This document shows, one piece after another, positions 49,775-58,044 of a stretch of 64,000 nt of DNA. Made by a program: the position numbers and the translations under genes. Source of the stretch: Myxococcales bacterium (lineage in GTDB: Bacteria > Myxococcota_A > Polyangia > Polyangiales > Polyangiaceae). The DNA lies in assembly GCA_016720545.1 (NCBI GenBank), contig JADKKK010000011.1, positions 1 to 64,000 of the forward strand, given 5' to 3'. Every line of letters starts with the position of its first letter. Position 1 is the first letter of the stretch. The notes beneath the pieces were generated by a model. The model saw only the letters and a list, made by a program, of their open reading frames with translations. It did not search any database and was not told where the DNA came from.

Positions 49775-51283
49775 ATGTCGCAAGCGCTCCCCACGATTGG
49801 TCACTGGATTGACGGCCGAGACGTCCTCGGCGGCCACCGCTCCCAGGAGGTGTGGAACCCGGCCACCGGCGCGGCCGAGAAGCGCTTGCTGCTCGCCGAC
49901 AAGGAGACCGTCTCCGCGGCGATCGCGTCAGCCGAGAAGGCCTACCCCGCGTGGCGCGCGACGCCGCCGCTGAAGCGCGCGCGCGTGATGAGCAAGCTGA
50001 AGAACCTGCTCGAGATGCACGCCGAGAAGATCACGGCGCTCCTCACCGCCGAGCACGGCAAGGTCGCGGGCGACGCGATGGGCGAGCTGCAGCGCGGCAT
50101 CGAGAACGTCGAGTACGCCTCGTACGCGACCGAGCTCCTGAAGGGCGAGCACAACCGCAACGTGGGCCCCGGCATCGACTCGTGGAGCGAGTTCCAGCCG
50201 CTCGGCGTCACCGCGGGCATCACGCCCTTCAATTTCCCCGTGATGGTGCCGCTGTGGATGTGGCCCATGGCCGTCGTGTGCGGCAACACCTTCGTGCTCA
50301 AGCCCTCCGAGCGCGATCCCTCGAGCGCGCTGCTGGTGGCGCAGCTCGCCCTGGAGGCGGGCCTCCCCCCCGGCGTGCTCAACGTCGTCAACGGCGACAA
50401 AGAGGCCGTCGACACCCTGCTCGACGACCCGCGCGTGCAGGCCCTCAGCTTCGTGGGCTCGACCCCTATTGCAGAATACATCTATTCGAAGGGGTGCTCG
50501 AACGGCAAGCGCGTGCAGGCGCTCGGCGGCGCGAAGAACCACGCGGTGGTCATGCCCGACGCCGACATCGACAACGCGGTCGCGGCGCTCATGGGCGCGG
50601 CGTACGGCTCGTGCGGCGAGCGCTGCATGGCGATCCCGATCGTGGTCGCCGTGGGCGACGCCACGGCCGACGCCGTCATCGCGGGCCTGAAGACCGAGAT
50701 CGCGAAAATGAAGGTGGGCCCCGGCACCGACGCGAGCAACGACATGGGGCCGCTGGTCACGAAGGCCCACTTCGAGAAGGTGAAGGGCTACGTCGACCAG
50801 GGCGTGAAGGAGGGCGCCACGCTGGTGGTGGACGGCCGCAACGCCAAGGTGCCCGGACACGAGGGGGGCTACTTCCTCGGCGCGTGCCTCTTCGACAACG
50901 TGAAGCCGGGCATGGTCACCTACAACGAAGAGATCTTCGGGCCGGTGCTCGGCGTGGTGCGCGTGAAGTCGCTCCAGGAGGCGATGGACCTCATCAACGC
51001 GCACGAATACGGCAACGGCACCTGCATCTTCACGCGCGACGGCGAGGCGGCCCGCTACTTCAGCGACCACATCCTCGTGGGCATGGTGGGCGTGAACGTG
51101 CCGCTGCCGGTGCCGGTCGCGTACCACTCGTTCGGCGGCTGGAAGCGCTCGCTCTTCGGGGATCTGCACGCCTACGGCCCCGACTCGGTGCGCTTCTACA
51201 CGAAGCGCAAGACCATCACGCAGCGCTGGCCCTCGGCCGGTGTGCGGGAGGGCGCCATGTTCAGCTTCCCGTCCACGAAGTAG
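49775..51283 (+). CDS. mmsA: CoA-acylating methylmalonate-semialdehyde dehydrogenase
   Basis: This 502-residue aldehyde dehydrogenase converts methylmalonate semialdehyde (valine and thymine catabolism) or malonate semialdehyde to propionyl- or acetyl-CoA with NAD+ and CoA. The catalytic Cys284 is in AAYGSCGERCMAIPI. The family hallmark GGAKNHAVVMPDADIDNAV replaces the Glu of other ALDHs. The substrate/cofactor segments GVTAGITPFNFPVMVPLWMW and FVGSTPIAEYIYSKGC are typical. It is cytoplasmic. ATG 49775 is in a suitable position and the length is normal. A small lipoprotein gene follows six bases after the stop. Confidence 0.93.
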   Translation: MSQALPTIGHWIDGRDVLGGHRSQEVWNPATGAAEKRLLLADKETVSAAIASAEKAYPAWRATPPLKRARVMSKLKNLLEMHAEKITALLTAEHGKVAGDAMGELQRGIENVEYASYATELLKGEHNRNVGPGIDSWSEFQPLGVTAGITPFNFPVMVPLWMWPMAVVCGNTFVLKPSERDPSSALLVAQLALEAGLPPGVLNVVNGDKEAVDTLLDDPRVQALSFVGSTPIAEYIYSKGCSNGKRVQALGGAKNHAVVMPDADIDNAVAALMGAAYGSCGERCMAIPIVVAVGDATADAVIAGLKTEIAKMKVGPGTDASNDMGPLVTKAHFEKVKGYVDQGVKEGATLVVDGRNAKVPGHEGGYFLGACLFDNVKPGMVTYNEEIFGPVLGVVRVKSLQEAMDLINAHEYGNGTCIFTRDGEAARYFSDHILVGMVGVNVPLPVPVAYHSFGGWKRSLFGDLHAYGPDSVRFYTKRKTITQRWPSAGVREGAMFSFPSTK

Positions 51284-51288
51284 GGGCG

Positions 51289-51636
51289 ATGACCCGTCGC
51301 TCCGCGCTGGGGCTCTTGGCGGGGCTCGCGACCGCGGGCCTCGCGGCTTGCCGTGAGCTCCGCAGCTACCACTCGCGCGTGAAGTTCTCGCTGTCGACCG
51401 TCTCCCCCGCGGCCGGGGAGCCCTTCGCCGCCACGATCGACTATATGGACGACACCGACGAGCTGTGCGAGTTCGTGCTGCTGCGCGGGGGCGCGGAGAT
51501 CGATCGCGCGACGGTGCCCGGCAAGAGCGCGGGCGGAAAAGGGGTCACGCTCACCGCGCGCGAGCCCGGCCCCCACTCGGTGGAGTTTCGCTGGAGCGAC
51601 AAGATGATCGCCCACAGGCGCATCGAGGTGCGCTGA
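51289..51636 (+). CDS. Small hypothetical lipoprotein
   Basis: This 115-residue product has a lipobox LAAC (Cys21) and a small Ig-like beta-sandwich (VKFSLSTVSPAAGEPFAATI, then FVLLRGGAEIDRATVPGKSA and HSVEFRWSDK). The N-terminus MTRRSALGLLAGLATAGLAA has a twin-arginine-like start. It follows mmsA with six bases between, so it is probably co-transcribed. I do not recognise the family. A Tat or Sec export to the envelope is predicted. Confidence 0.6.
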   Translation: MTRRSALGLLAGLATAGLAACRELRSYHSRVKFSLSTVSPAAGEPFAATIDYMDDTDELCEFVLLRGGAEIDRATVPGKSAGGKGVTLTAREPGPHSVEFRWSDKMIAHRRIEVR

Positions 51637-51679
51637 GCCTTTCTTCCAAAGAACTTCGCCGGTCGCGTGTCAGGCTCGG

Positions 51680-51958
51680 GTGCCGTATCGATCGCTCCCC
51701 CAAGACGCCCCGGAAGATCCCCGCCTGGTCCTCGAGCTCGCCGCGCTCGCCGCGGAGGCCGTGCAGCGGAGGCGCCGCGTGAGCGTGGTGGTCACCGGCC
51801 TCGTGAGCGGCGGCCTGCTCACGCTATGGTGCGTGAACAGCGCGGCGTTCGGCGCCTCGTCGTCCGCTCCGCGGCTCGCCTGCCACAAGGTGGAGATCCG
51901 CTGGGAAAACGCGCCGGAGGCGCCCGCCAGCTCGTGGACGAGCTGCACGACTCGGTGA
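51680..51958 (+). CDS. Possible small membrane protein
   Basis: A GTG-started frame of 92 residues contains one plausible transmembrane segment (VSVVVTGLVSGGLLTLWCVN) after a charged N-terminus, and a short polar tail with Cys. Protein character is moderate. It ends close to the convergent MFS gene. No family or ribosome site is recognised, and it may be spurious. Confidence 0.3.
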   Translation: MPYRSLPQDAPEDPRLVLELAALAAEAVQRRRRVSVVVTGLVSGGLLTLWCVNSAAFGASSSAPRLACHKVEIRWENAPEAPASSWTSCTTR

Positions 51959-51984
51959 GTCGACGATGAACGCGTAACGGCTTG

Positions 51985-53301
51985 TTACTCCTCGAGAAAG
52001 TCGAGGTCTTTCCCGTGCGTCTCCTCGAGCCCGAGCAGAGAGACGAACGCCAGCGCGAACACGACCACGCCCACGACGACCGCGCTGCCCACCACGCCGA
52101 GCCCGCCCTTCATCACCTGGAAGCTCGAGGTGACCAGCACCACCGCGCCTCGCACGAAGTTGGGCGCCGTGGTGGTCGCCGTGGAGCGGAGGTTCGTGCC
52201 GAACTGCTCCGAGGCCACGGTCACGAACACGGCCCAATAGCCCGAGGCGATGCCCAGCACGAACACCGTCGCATAGAAGACCGTGAGCGAGCTGCGACCC
52301 ACCGTGAAGTAGGCGACGGTCGCGGCCACCGCGAGCGTGAGGAAGCCGAGGAGGACCTTCTTGCGGCTCTTCAGGAGCTGGCTCAGGAGGCCGCTCCCGA
52401 AGTCGCCGATCGCGAGCCCGACGTACATCACCATCACGGCGGTGGACGGCTTGGGCGCCTCCGCGAGGCCCATGGCCCGGGCGATCTCCGGCGAGAACGT
52501 CACGAGGATTCCCACGGCGTACCAGACCGGCACGGCGACGAGGATGATCGCCGCGTACCGGCGGAGGCGCGAGGCGCTCCGAAAGAGCGCGAAGAAGTCG
52601 CCGTGCTTGGCGCCGCTCGCCTTCGCGCCGTCGAACATGCGGCTCTCGCGGAGGCCCACGCGCACGAGGAGCAGGGAGAGGCCGAGGCCGCCGCCTACGA
52701 AGTACGCCGTGCGCCACGAGAAGGCGTCGCCCACGAGCGCGGCGACGACGGCGCCCAGAATGCCCACTCCGGCCACCAGCGTCGTGCCATATCCGCGCGA
52801 CTCCTTCGGCATGAGCTCGCTCACGAGGGTGATGCCGGCGCCGAGCTCGCCGGCGAGCCCGACGCCCGCGATGAACCGGAGCACCTCGTACTGGAAGATC
52901 GACTGCGCGAGCCCGTTCGCGATGTTGGCGAGCGAGTAGGTGAGGATCGAGCCGAAGAGCACCGTGAGGCGACCGCGCTTGTCGCCCAGCACGCCCCACA
53001 GAATGCCCCCGAGGAGCATGCCGCCCATTTGCCAGTTGATGAGGCGCACGCCCACGTCGGTGAGCTCGGCGCCGGTGAGACCGAACGACTTCAGGCTCGG
53101 CACGCGCACGATGCTGAACAAGATGAGGTCGTAGATGTCGACAAAGTAGCCGAGCGCCGCGACGACCACCGTGAGCACCACGTTGCGGGTGAGCGCGCGG
53201 GGCGGCGCGCGCTTGGCCTCGGTGGCCTCGGTGGCCTCGGTGTGCGCGGGTTCGGTCACGGTGGCAAGGAACCAGCGGGAGCGGCGGGGGTCAACGTTCA
53301 T
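51985..53301 (-). CDS. MFS transporter
   Basis: This about 438-residue transporter of the major facilitator superfamily has twelve predicted helices and the family motifs. These include WGVLGDKRGRLTVLFGSILT (motif A), GVGLAGELGAGITLVSELMP and the second-half SGLLSQLLKSRKKVLLGFLT. It resembles sugar/organic-acid symporters of the SP or related groups. The charged N-terminal tail has ATEATEATEA. ATG 53301 is taken because it lies at the conserved ATGAAC end of repeat family C; GTG 53259 is an alternative and would remove 14 residues. The gene is on the same strand as lpxC, about 60 bases downstream. The substrate is unknown. Confidence 0.85.
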   Translation of the reverse strand: MNVDPRRSRWFLATVTEPAHTEATEATEAKRAPPRALTRNVVLTVVVAALGYFVDIYDLILFSIVRVPSLKSFGLTGAELTDVGVRLINWQMGGMLLGGILWGVLGDKRGRLTVLFGSILTYSLANIANGLAQSIFQYEVLRFIAGVGLAGELGAGITLVSELMPKESRGYGTTLVAGVGILGAVVAALVGDAFSWRTAYFVGGGLGLSLLLVRVGLRESRMFDGAKASGAKHGDFFALFRSASRLRRYAAIILVAVPVWYAVGILVTFSPEIARAMGLAEAPKPSTAVMVMYVGLAIGDFGSGLLSQLLKSRKKVLLGFLTLAVAATVAYFTVGRSSLTVFYATVFVLGIASGYWAVFVTVASEQFGTNLRSTATTTAPNFVRGAVVLVTSSFQVMKGGLGVVGSAVVVGVVVFALAFVSLLGLEETHGKDLDFLEE

Positions 53302-53371
53302 GTGCGCCCCAGCCTTCGGCGCGGCGCCACCATCGACCTTCGTTCGCCCTCCGGGGCTCACCTTCAGGTTC
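53296..53371 (-). repeat. Repeat family C, copy 2 (between lpxC and the MFS gene)
   Basis: On the reverse strand this runs from GAACCTGAAGGTGAGCCCCG through CGAACGAAGGTCGATGG to ATGAAC. It is about 75% identical to 48758-48835 in the same relative direction. Its first bases provide the TGA stop of lpxC, and its last bases provide a candidate start for the MFS gene. It therefore covers nearly the whole space between the two genes. Confidence 0.55.
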
Positions 53372-54206
53372 TTGTGGGCTCGCCCCCCCGAGGCTGGGCT
53401 AGCAGGCCCCGCGCGAGCCCCTCGGCCACGGCGGCGTGGGTGGCCGCGTGGCCGGGCCGCTCCGCGTGGGCGTGGCCGAGCGGCGGACCGCCCCACACGA
53501 AGAGATCGCCCATCAGGTCGAGGAGCTTGTGCCGCGCCGGCTCGTCCGGCAGGAAGGGCGGGCCCGCGGAGAGCACCGCGGCGTCGGTGACGAGCACCAC
53601 GCTCTCGCGGTCGACGCGCGAGGCGAGGCCCCGCTCGGCGAGCTCCCCGAGCTCGCGCGCGAAGCCGAACGTGCGCGCCGGGGCGATCCGCCGCGCGAAG
53701 TCCGCCGCGTCGCCGTCCCAGGCCGCGCGCGGCGCGAGGCGCGCGTCGTCGAAGTCGACCTCGACCGAGACGCGCGGCCGAGGCGAGGCTCCCGGAGGCG
53801 GCCTCGAGAACCTGTAGACGCTCGCGCCCACCCGCACCTCGCCGTCGGCCACGATCGCGAGGCGCGGCGCGACCGGCGGCAGGGAGAGCGTGCATAGTGC
53901 ATTAAAGTACGTGCGCGCCCCGCCGTCGAGGAGCGGGCACTCGTCGCCCGTGAGCTCGAGGGCGACCCCCTCGTGGAGGCCGAGCGCCGCGAGCGCGGCG
54001 AAGAGGTGCTCCACGGTGCGCGCTGTGACCCCGTCGCCGGAGAGCTCGGTCGAGCGGCGATCGCCGGAGGCGCGGAGCGCGGAGAGCGGCGTGACGCGCC
54101 CTCCGGAGAGGAACACGAGGGGGCCAGGCCGCGCCGACACGACGAGGCGGGCGCGAGCCCCCCCGTGCAGCCCGAAACCGTCGAGCTCGACGCGCCGCGC
54201 AGCCAC
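53364..54206 (-). CDS. lpxC: UDP-3-O-acyl-N-acetylglucosamine deacetylase
   Basis: LpxC is the zinc enzyme that commits UDP-GlcNAc lipid to lipid A synthesis. The zinc ligands and catalytic residues are visible: Glu66/His67 in TVEHLFAALAALG, then ARTFGF, His226 and Asp230 in EPARHKLLDLMGDL and His253 in ERPGHAATHAAV. The 280 residues are slightly shorter than the usual about 305, but all catalytic positions are kept. The start ATG 54206 gives MAARRVELDGFGLHGG, close to the normal N-terminus. The TGA stop is inside repeat family C. It is a cytoplasmic enzyme acting at the membrane. Confidence 0.85.
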   Translation of the reverse strand: MAARRVELDGFGLHGGARARLVVSARPGPLVFLSGGRVTPLSALRASGDRRSTELSGDGVTARTVEHLFAALAALGLHEGVALELTGDECPLLDGGARTYFNALCTLSLPPVAPRLAIVADGEVRVGASVYRFSRPPPGASPRPRVSVEVDFDDARLAPRAAWDGDAADFARRIAPARTFGFARELGELAERGLASRVDRESVVLVTDAAVLSAGPPFLPDEPARHKLLDLMGDLFVWGGPPLGHAHAERPGHAATHAAVAEGLARGLLAQPRGGEPTRT

Positions 54207-54267
54207 TACACGCCGGCGCGCGGACCGGCCTGCTTGGCGTCGCGCGGCGCGCTCGCGCCCGCGCAGC

Positions 54268-55983
54268 TCATGGGCTCATCTCGTAGGCGCCCTTCAGGGC
54301 GTGGACGTGGTCCTTCCAGATGTGCTCGTAGCGCCGCTGGTCGAACACCGGCTTTCGAATGAGCCTGAGGCAACAGGCCATCTGCGCTTCGGTGCTGCTC
54401 GGTTTCGCGTGGAGCTGCTGGGCGAACTTCGCGAAGTCGCGCACGAAGCAGTCGAAGATCTGGTCGACCAGGTCGTCCTCGACCCCGTAGATTTTCGCGT
54501 TCTCGGCCACGAGCTGGGCATACACCACGAGCGTGAACATCTCGCCCAGGGTCATGAGGAAATCGAGGTCCTTGCGCTGGGCCTCGTCGGGCGTGGCCGT
54601 CGCGAGCAGCTCGCGCAGCACCGCCACCTGCTCTTGGAAGCGGGCCACGTTCGGCAGCGGATAGGCCTCGAAGGCGGCCGCGTAGTCGTGGAAGCGGATC
54701 TTGCCGAGGCCGCTCGCGGAGCCCTGGTCGAACAGAAAATCGTCGTTCTTCGGGGCGTCCATGCGCGGCACCGGCGCGTACTCGGCCGGCGCGAAGAAGT
54801 AGTTCGGCATGAACTTCACGATGAGCGCGATGTTCACGTGCACGGTCCCCTCGAGCTTCGGCAGCGCGCGGATGTCGCGCGCCGCCATGTCGAAGTAGGT
54901 GTCCTTCTCGAACCCCTTCGCGGCGATCACGTCCCACAAGAGGTTGATGACCTCCTCGCCCTGGGTGGTGACCTTCATCTTCATGACCGGGTTGTAGAGG
55001 AGATACCGCCGGTCCTCGGCCGAGGCCGCGCGGAGGTAGTCGGCGGCGCGGAGCGCGAAGAGCTTCATCGCCACGAGGCGCGCGTACGCGTCGGTGAACA
55101 TCTGCTTTACGTGCGGAAAATCCGTCACGTACATGTTGTAGAGGCGGCGGTTCGCGGCGTGGTTGATGGCCTCGTAGAAGGCGTGCGTGCACATGCCGAT
55201 GGACGCCCACCCCAGGTTGTATTTGCCAATGTTCACGGTGTTGAGGGCCGCGCTCCAGGCCTCTTTTCCGCGAGAGAGGATGTCGCTCTCGGCGACGGGA
55301 TACTCCGCCAGCGCGTACTCGGACACGTACGACTGACTGGCCACGACGTTCTTCACGAGCCGGTAGCGCGGGTGCTGCGTGTCGACGGCGAAGAACACGT
55401 ACTCGTCGGTGCCCGCGATCTTGCCGAACGTCGAGAGGATGGCGGCCTTGTTGCCATTGCCGATGTAGTACTTCTCACCGCTCGCCAGGTAGCCCCCGCC
55501 GTCCTGCGGAGTGAGGATCATGTCGGTGGAGTAGATGTCGGCGCCGTGCGTGCGCTCGGAGAGCCCGAAGCCGAAGATGCCGCCCTGCTCGAGCGCGTCG
55601 CGGGCCTTCGCCTTCAGCGCCGCGTTGGGGCTCATCCAGATAGGGCCGAGCCCGAGGATGGAGACTTGCCACGTGTACCAATAGCAGAGCCCGTAGAAGC
55701 CCAGGATTTCGTTGAACTCGCAGTTGCGCCAGGTGTCCCACCGCGCGCCTTCGCCCCGGCTCGCCTCGGACTCGGGGGTGAGCAACGTGGCGAAGATGCC
55801 CTGCTCTTTCACGAAGCCGAGGAAGTCGTCGTACCAGGTGCGGGCGAGGTCGTCCTTGCGGAGGCGCGCCTTCCCCTTGGCCTCGAAGAACTCGACGGTG
55901 CGGCGCATGATGTCGCGCGAGCGCTCGTCGGGGTACGGGCGCGTGAGGTGCTTGGGGTCGAGCAGGAGCCGTTGCGTCGTCAT
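54268..55983 (-). CDS. Acyl-CoA dehydrogenase
   Basis: This 571-residue flavoprotein belongs to the acyl-CoA dehydrogenase family. Typical segments are FGFGLSERTHGADIYSTDM and GEKYYIGNGNKAAILSTFGK (FAD and substrate site), then VNIGKYNLGWASIGMCTHAF. The longer-than-usual C-terminal region resembles that of large ACADs with an extra helical domain. It should oxidise a fatty acyl-CoA to the enoyl-CoA and pass electrons to electron-transfer flavoprotein in the cytoplasm. The exact acyl specificity is unknown. ATG 55983 is used; an ATG at 55992 is three codons upstream. Confidence 0.85.
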   Translation of the reverse strand: MTTQRLLLDPKHLTRPYPDERSRDIMRRTVEFFEAKGKARLRKDDLARTWYDDFLGFVKEQGIFATLLTPESEASRGEGARWDTWRNCEFNEILGFYGLCYWYTWQVSILGLGPIWMSPNAALKAKARDALEQGGIFGFGLSERTHGADIYSTDMILTPQDGGGYLASGEKYYIGNGNKAAILSTFGKIAGTDEYVFFAVDTQHPRYRLVKNVVASQSYVSEYALAEYPVAESDILSRGKEAWSAALNTVNIGKYNLGWASIGMCTHAFYEAINHAANRRLYNMYVTDFPHVKQMFTDAYARLVAMKLFALRAADYLRAASAEDRRYLLYNPVMKMKVTTQGEEVINLLWDVIAAKGFEKDTYFDMAARDIRALPKLEGTVHVNIALIVKFMPNYFFAPAEYAPVPRMDAPKNDDFLFDQGSASGLGKIRFHDYAAAFEAYPLPNVARFQEQVAVLRELLATATPDEAQRKDLDFLMTLGEMFTLVVYAQLVAENAKIYGVEDDLVDQIFDCFVRDFAKFAQQLHAKPSSTEAQMACCLRLIRKPVFDQRRYEHIWKDHVHALKGAYEMSP

Positions 55984-56057
55984 GCCCGGCATGTTCGCCG
56001 CGAACGGCGAGCGGGGGAAGCGCAACCGGCCACCACGCGCCGCCCCTCGCGCGGAGC

Positions 56058-56561
56058 TCAGCCGCCGAGCCCCGCCCGCTCGTACTCCGTGAGATCGACC
56101 CACGACATGCGGCCGAAGCCCCCGACGTACCGGAGCCCCACGGGCCGGAGGCCGTAGAACGCGAAGTCCTTGAAGGCGACGTACGCGGCAGCCGCGGGGT
56201 GCGCCGCTAGGAAGATCCCGCTGGCCGCCTCCGCCGCAGCGCCGGAGAGGCGCTCGCACACGCCGACCAAGGTGAGTCGCTCGACCGAGAGATCGGCGCC
56301 CTCGGCGCCGGGCGCGACGACGAGCAGCGACGCGCTCGAGCAGGCGAGGAGGTTCTGCGTGTGCGCGGCGAGCTCGGAGAGCAGGAGGAGCGGCCTCCCT
56401 GCGGCATCGAACGCGACGGTCACGAGGGAGCCGAAGGGGAAGCCCTCCGGCTCGCGGGCCAGGGTGGAGAGCGTGGCCGTGCGTGCGGCCGCGACGAGGG
56501 CGCGGCAGCGCTCGGCGTGGGTGTGTGCGGGCGCCGCGGCGGGGTCGAGATCGTGCACCAT
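56058..56561 (-). CDS. Pyridoxamine 5'-phosphate oxidase-like (HugZ-type) protein
   Basis: This 167-residue protein shows the PNPOx-like split-barrel pattern that binds FMN: ATLSTLAREPEGFPFGSLVT, then LLLLSELAAHTQNLLACSSA, and the later YVAFKDFAFYGLRPVGLRYV. Similar proteins include heme-utilisation HugZ-type oxidoreductases, but the C-terminal DUF2470 domain of HugZ is missing here. The function may be reduction of a small flavin-linked substrate or heme handling; this is not certain. It is upstream of the acyl-CoA dehydrogenase gene on the same strand. Confidence 0.75.
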   Translation of the reverse strand: MVHDLDPAAAPAHTHAERCRALVAAARTATLSTLAREPEGFPFGSLVTVAFDAAGRPLLLLSELAAHTQNLLACSSASLLVVAPGAEGADLSVERLTLVGVCERLSGAAAEAASGIFLAAHPAAAAYVAFKDFAFYGLRPVGLRYVGGFGRMSWVDLTEYERAGLGG

Positions 56562-56572
56562 CGACGAAGACC

Positions 56573-57244
56573 CTAGCCTGACGACCGCTTCCCGCGCCCG
56601 AGGGCCACCTTCTTCTTCGCCTCGTACGCGTCGGCGTCGGGCGCCTCGCCCAAGGCCCAGGCGCGCAGCGCGGGCGCGACGAACGCGGCGTACGCAGGGC
56701 CGAGGCGCAGCGCGAGGAAGTCGGCGTAGAGGTGCTCGACGATCTCCTCGACCTCGCGGAGCAGGTGCATGCGCTCGAAGAAGCTCTCTTGCGCCGCCAC
56801 CTCGGCCTGCTCGAGCTCCGCCTCCACGCTGCGCTCGCGAGCCTTGCGGGGCCGGGCCGCGGGCGCCGCGTCGAGGGCGTCGCGCTCGGGCGCCTCCTCG
56901 GCGAGCACCGCCGGCAGAGACACGCCCGAGAGCGCGAGGGTGTCGCCGCGGAGCACGAACGAGGCCTCCCGCTCACCCTTCACGAGCCGAAACCCCATTC
57001 GTTCCGGGGTCTTACCGAGCAAGAGCGACTCCTTCGCCTCGCGCGCTTGGGCCGGCAAGCTGCCCTTGATGCGCGTGGTCTCCTTGCCCGCCGAGAGGGC
57101 GAGCTCCTTCTCGATCCACAGACCGAAGGGGCCGGTCGCCCGGGTGCTCAGCGTGGCCGACAAAAGCTCGGTCTCGAACCAGAGGTGCAGGAGGAACTCT
57201 CTCCCGAGGAACCTGCGCTTCTCGACGCGCTCGAACAGGTCCAT
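56573..57244 (-). CDS. RdgC C-terminal-like protein (second half of a split pair)
   Basis: This 223-residue protein contains a region resembling the C-terminal domain of RdgC, the ring-shaped DNA-binding recombination protein. The likeness is in FETELLSATLSTRATGPFGL, GKETTRIKGSLPAQAREAKE and MGFRLVKGEREASFVLRGDT. A Glu/Ala-rich helix (ERSVEAELEQAEVAAQESFF) and a C-terminal helical domain follow. The start is one base beyond the stop of the gene at 57246-57938, which covers the N-terminal part of RdgC. I infer that the two proteins act together as a two-piece RdgC-like factor. The similarity is moderate and was judged by eye. Confidence 0.55.
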   Translation of the reverse strand: MDLFERVEKRRFLGREFLLHLWFETELLSATLSTRATGPFGLWIEKELALSAGKETTRIKGSLPAQAREAKESLLLGKTPERMGFRLVKGEREASFVLRGDTLALSGVSLPAVLAEEAPERDALDAAPAARPRKARERSVEAELEQAEVAAQESFFERMHLLREVEEIVEHLYADFLALRLGPAYAAFVAPALRAWALGEAPDADAYEAKKKVALGRGKRSSG

Positions 57245-57245
57245 G

Positions 57246-57938
57246 TCAGCCTCGGCTCCCTGCGCGTCCCGCGCGCCCCGCCCGCTCCGAGCGCCGCGCG
57301 ACCGCGGGGCCCTCGTCGTCCTCTGCGCCAGCCAACGTCGCGGCCTCGGCCCCCTCCCACTCGCTCTCCTGGGCGCGCGAGAGACCGAGGCGGGCGGCCA
57401 GCGTGTACGGCGCCTCGCGCACGAGCTTCAGCGCGAACGTCTTCTCGAACAGCTCGACGAACGCCCCCTGCGCGCGCGGCGACGAGCCGAAGAAGCGCAC
57501 CGTCGCCTCCCCGAGCGCCCACGACACGTCGTGCGCGCGCACCTGCGGGGCGAGGCCCCGGCGTAGGCGCTTCGACACGAGGTCCTTCAGCTCGGTCTTC
57601 TCTTTCCGCGTGAGGCGCTCGCGGCCCTTCTTCGTGAGGTAAGCGGCCTCCGCCTCCGCGACCTTCGCCTTCAGCAGCGCGCCGGGAATGGCCCAGCGAT
57701 CGGTGCGAAAGCCGAGGTTCACGTACTCGTTGTAGAATACATCGGCATGCTCGACCTCGAGCACGAAGGGCTCGCCTACCTTGCACCACCCGACGCGCTC
57801 GGTGTCGTCGTCGTCGGGCTCGAGCGGCCGCTGGAGCTTCTTTCGGATGTCGGCCAGGGCGCGGTCCTCGAAGCCGGGCGGGAGCTCCCCGTTGACGAAG
57901 AAGCGGACGTAGCTGAGGGAGCCGCGGAAGAGGGACAC
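57246..57938 (-). CDS. RdgC N-terminal-like protein (first half of a split pair)
   Basis: This 230-residue protein begins MSLFRGSLSYVRFFVNGELP, followed by WCKVGEPFVLEVEHADVFYN. It then has the RdgC-like helical segment TKKGRERLTRKEKTELKDLV, SKRLRRGLAPQVRAHDVSWA and VRFFGSSPRAQGAFVELFEK. In RdgC these parts form the ring's base and bind DNA to limit RecA. Here the protein ends early, and the next gene, one base downstream, continues the RdgC pattern. A Glu/Ala/Arg-rich tail (ARRSERAGRAGRAGSRG) is unusual and may be disordered. DNA binding is expected, and regulation of recombination is an inference. Confidence 0.6.
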   Translation of the reverse strand: MSLFRGSLSYVRFFVNGELPPGFEDRALADIRKKLQRPLEPDDDDTERVGWCKVGEPFVLEVEHADVFYNEYVNLGFRTDRWAIPGALLKAKVAEAEAAYLTKKGRERLTRKEKTELKDLVSKRLRRGLAPQVRAHDVSWALGEATVRFFGSSPRAQGAFVELFEKTFALKLVREAPYTLAARLGLSRAQESEWEGAEAATLAGAEDDEGPAVARRSERAGRAGRAGSRG

Positions 57939-58044
57939 GGCCTCGCCCTAACAGACACGCCCCGGCGGTCCAAGGACTTCCCTCCAATCGCGGCGGCGCG
58001 CGGGCGACGAGGGTTCATCAACGGGCTGCTAAGGTGCGGCGCCG

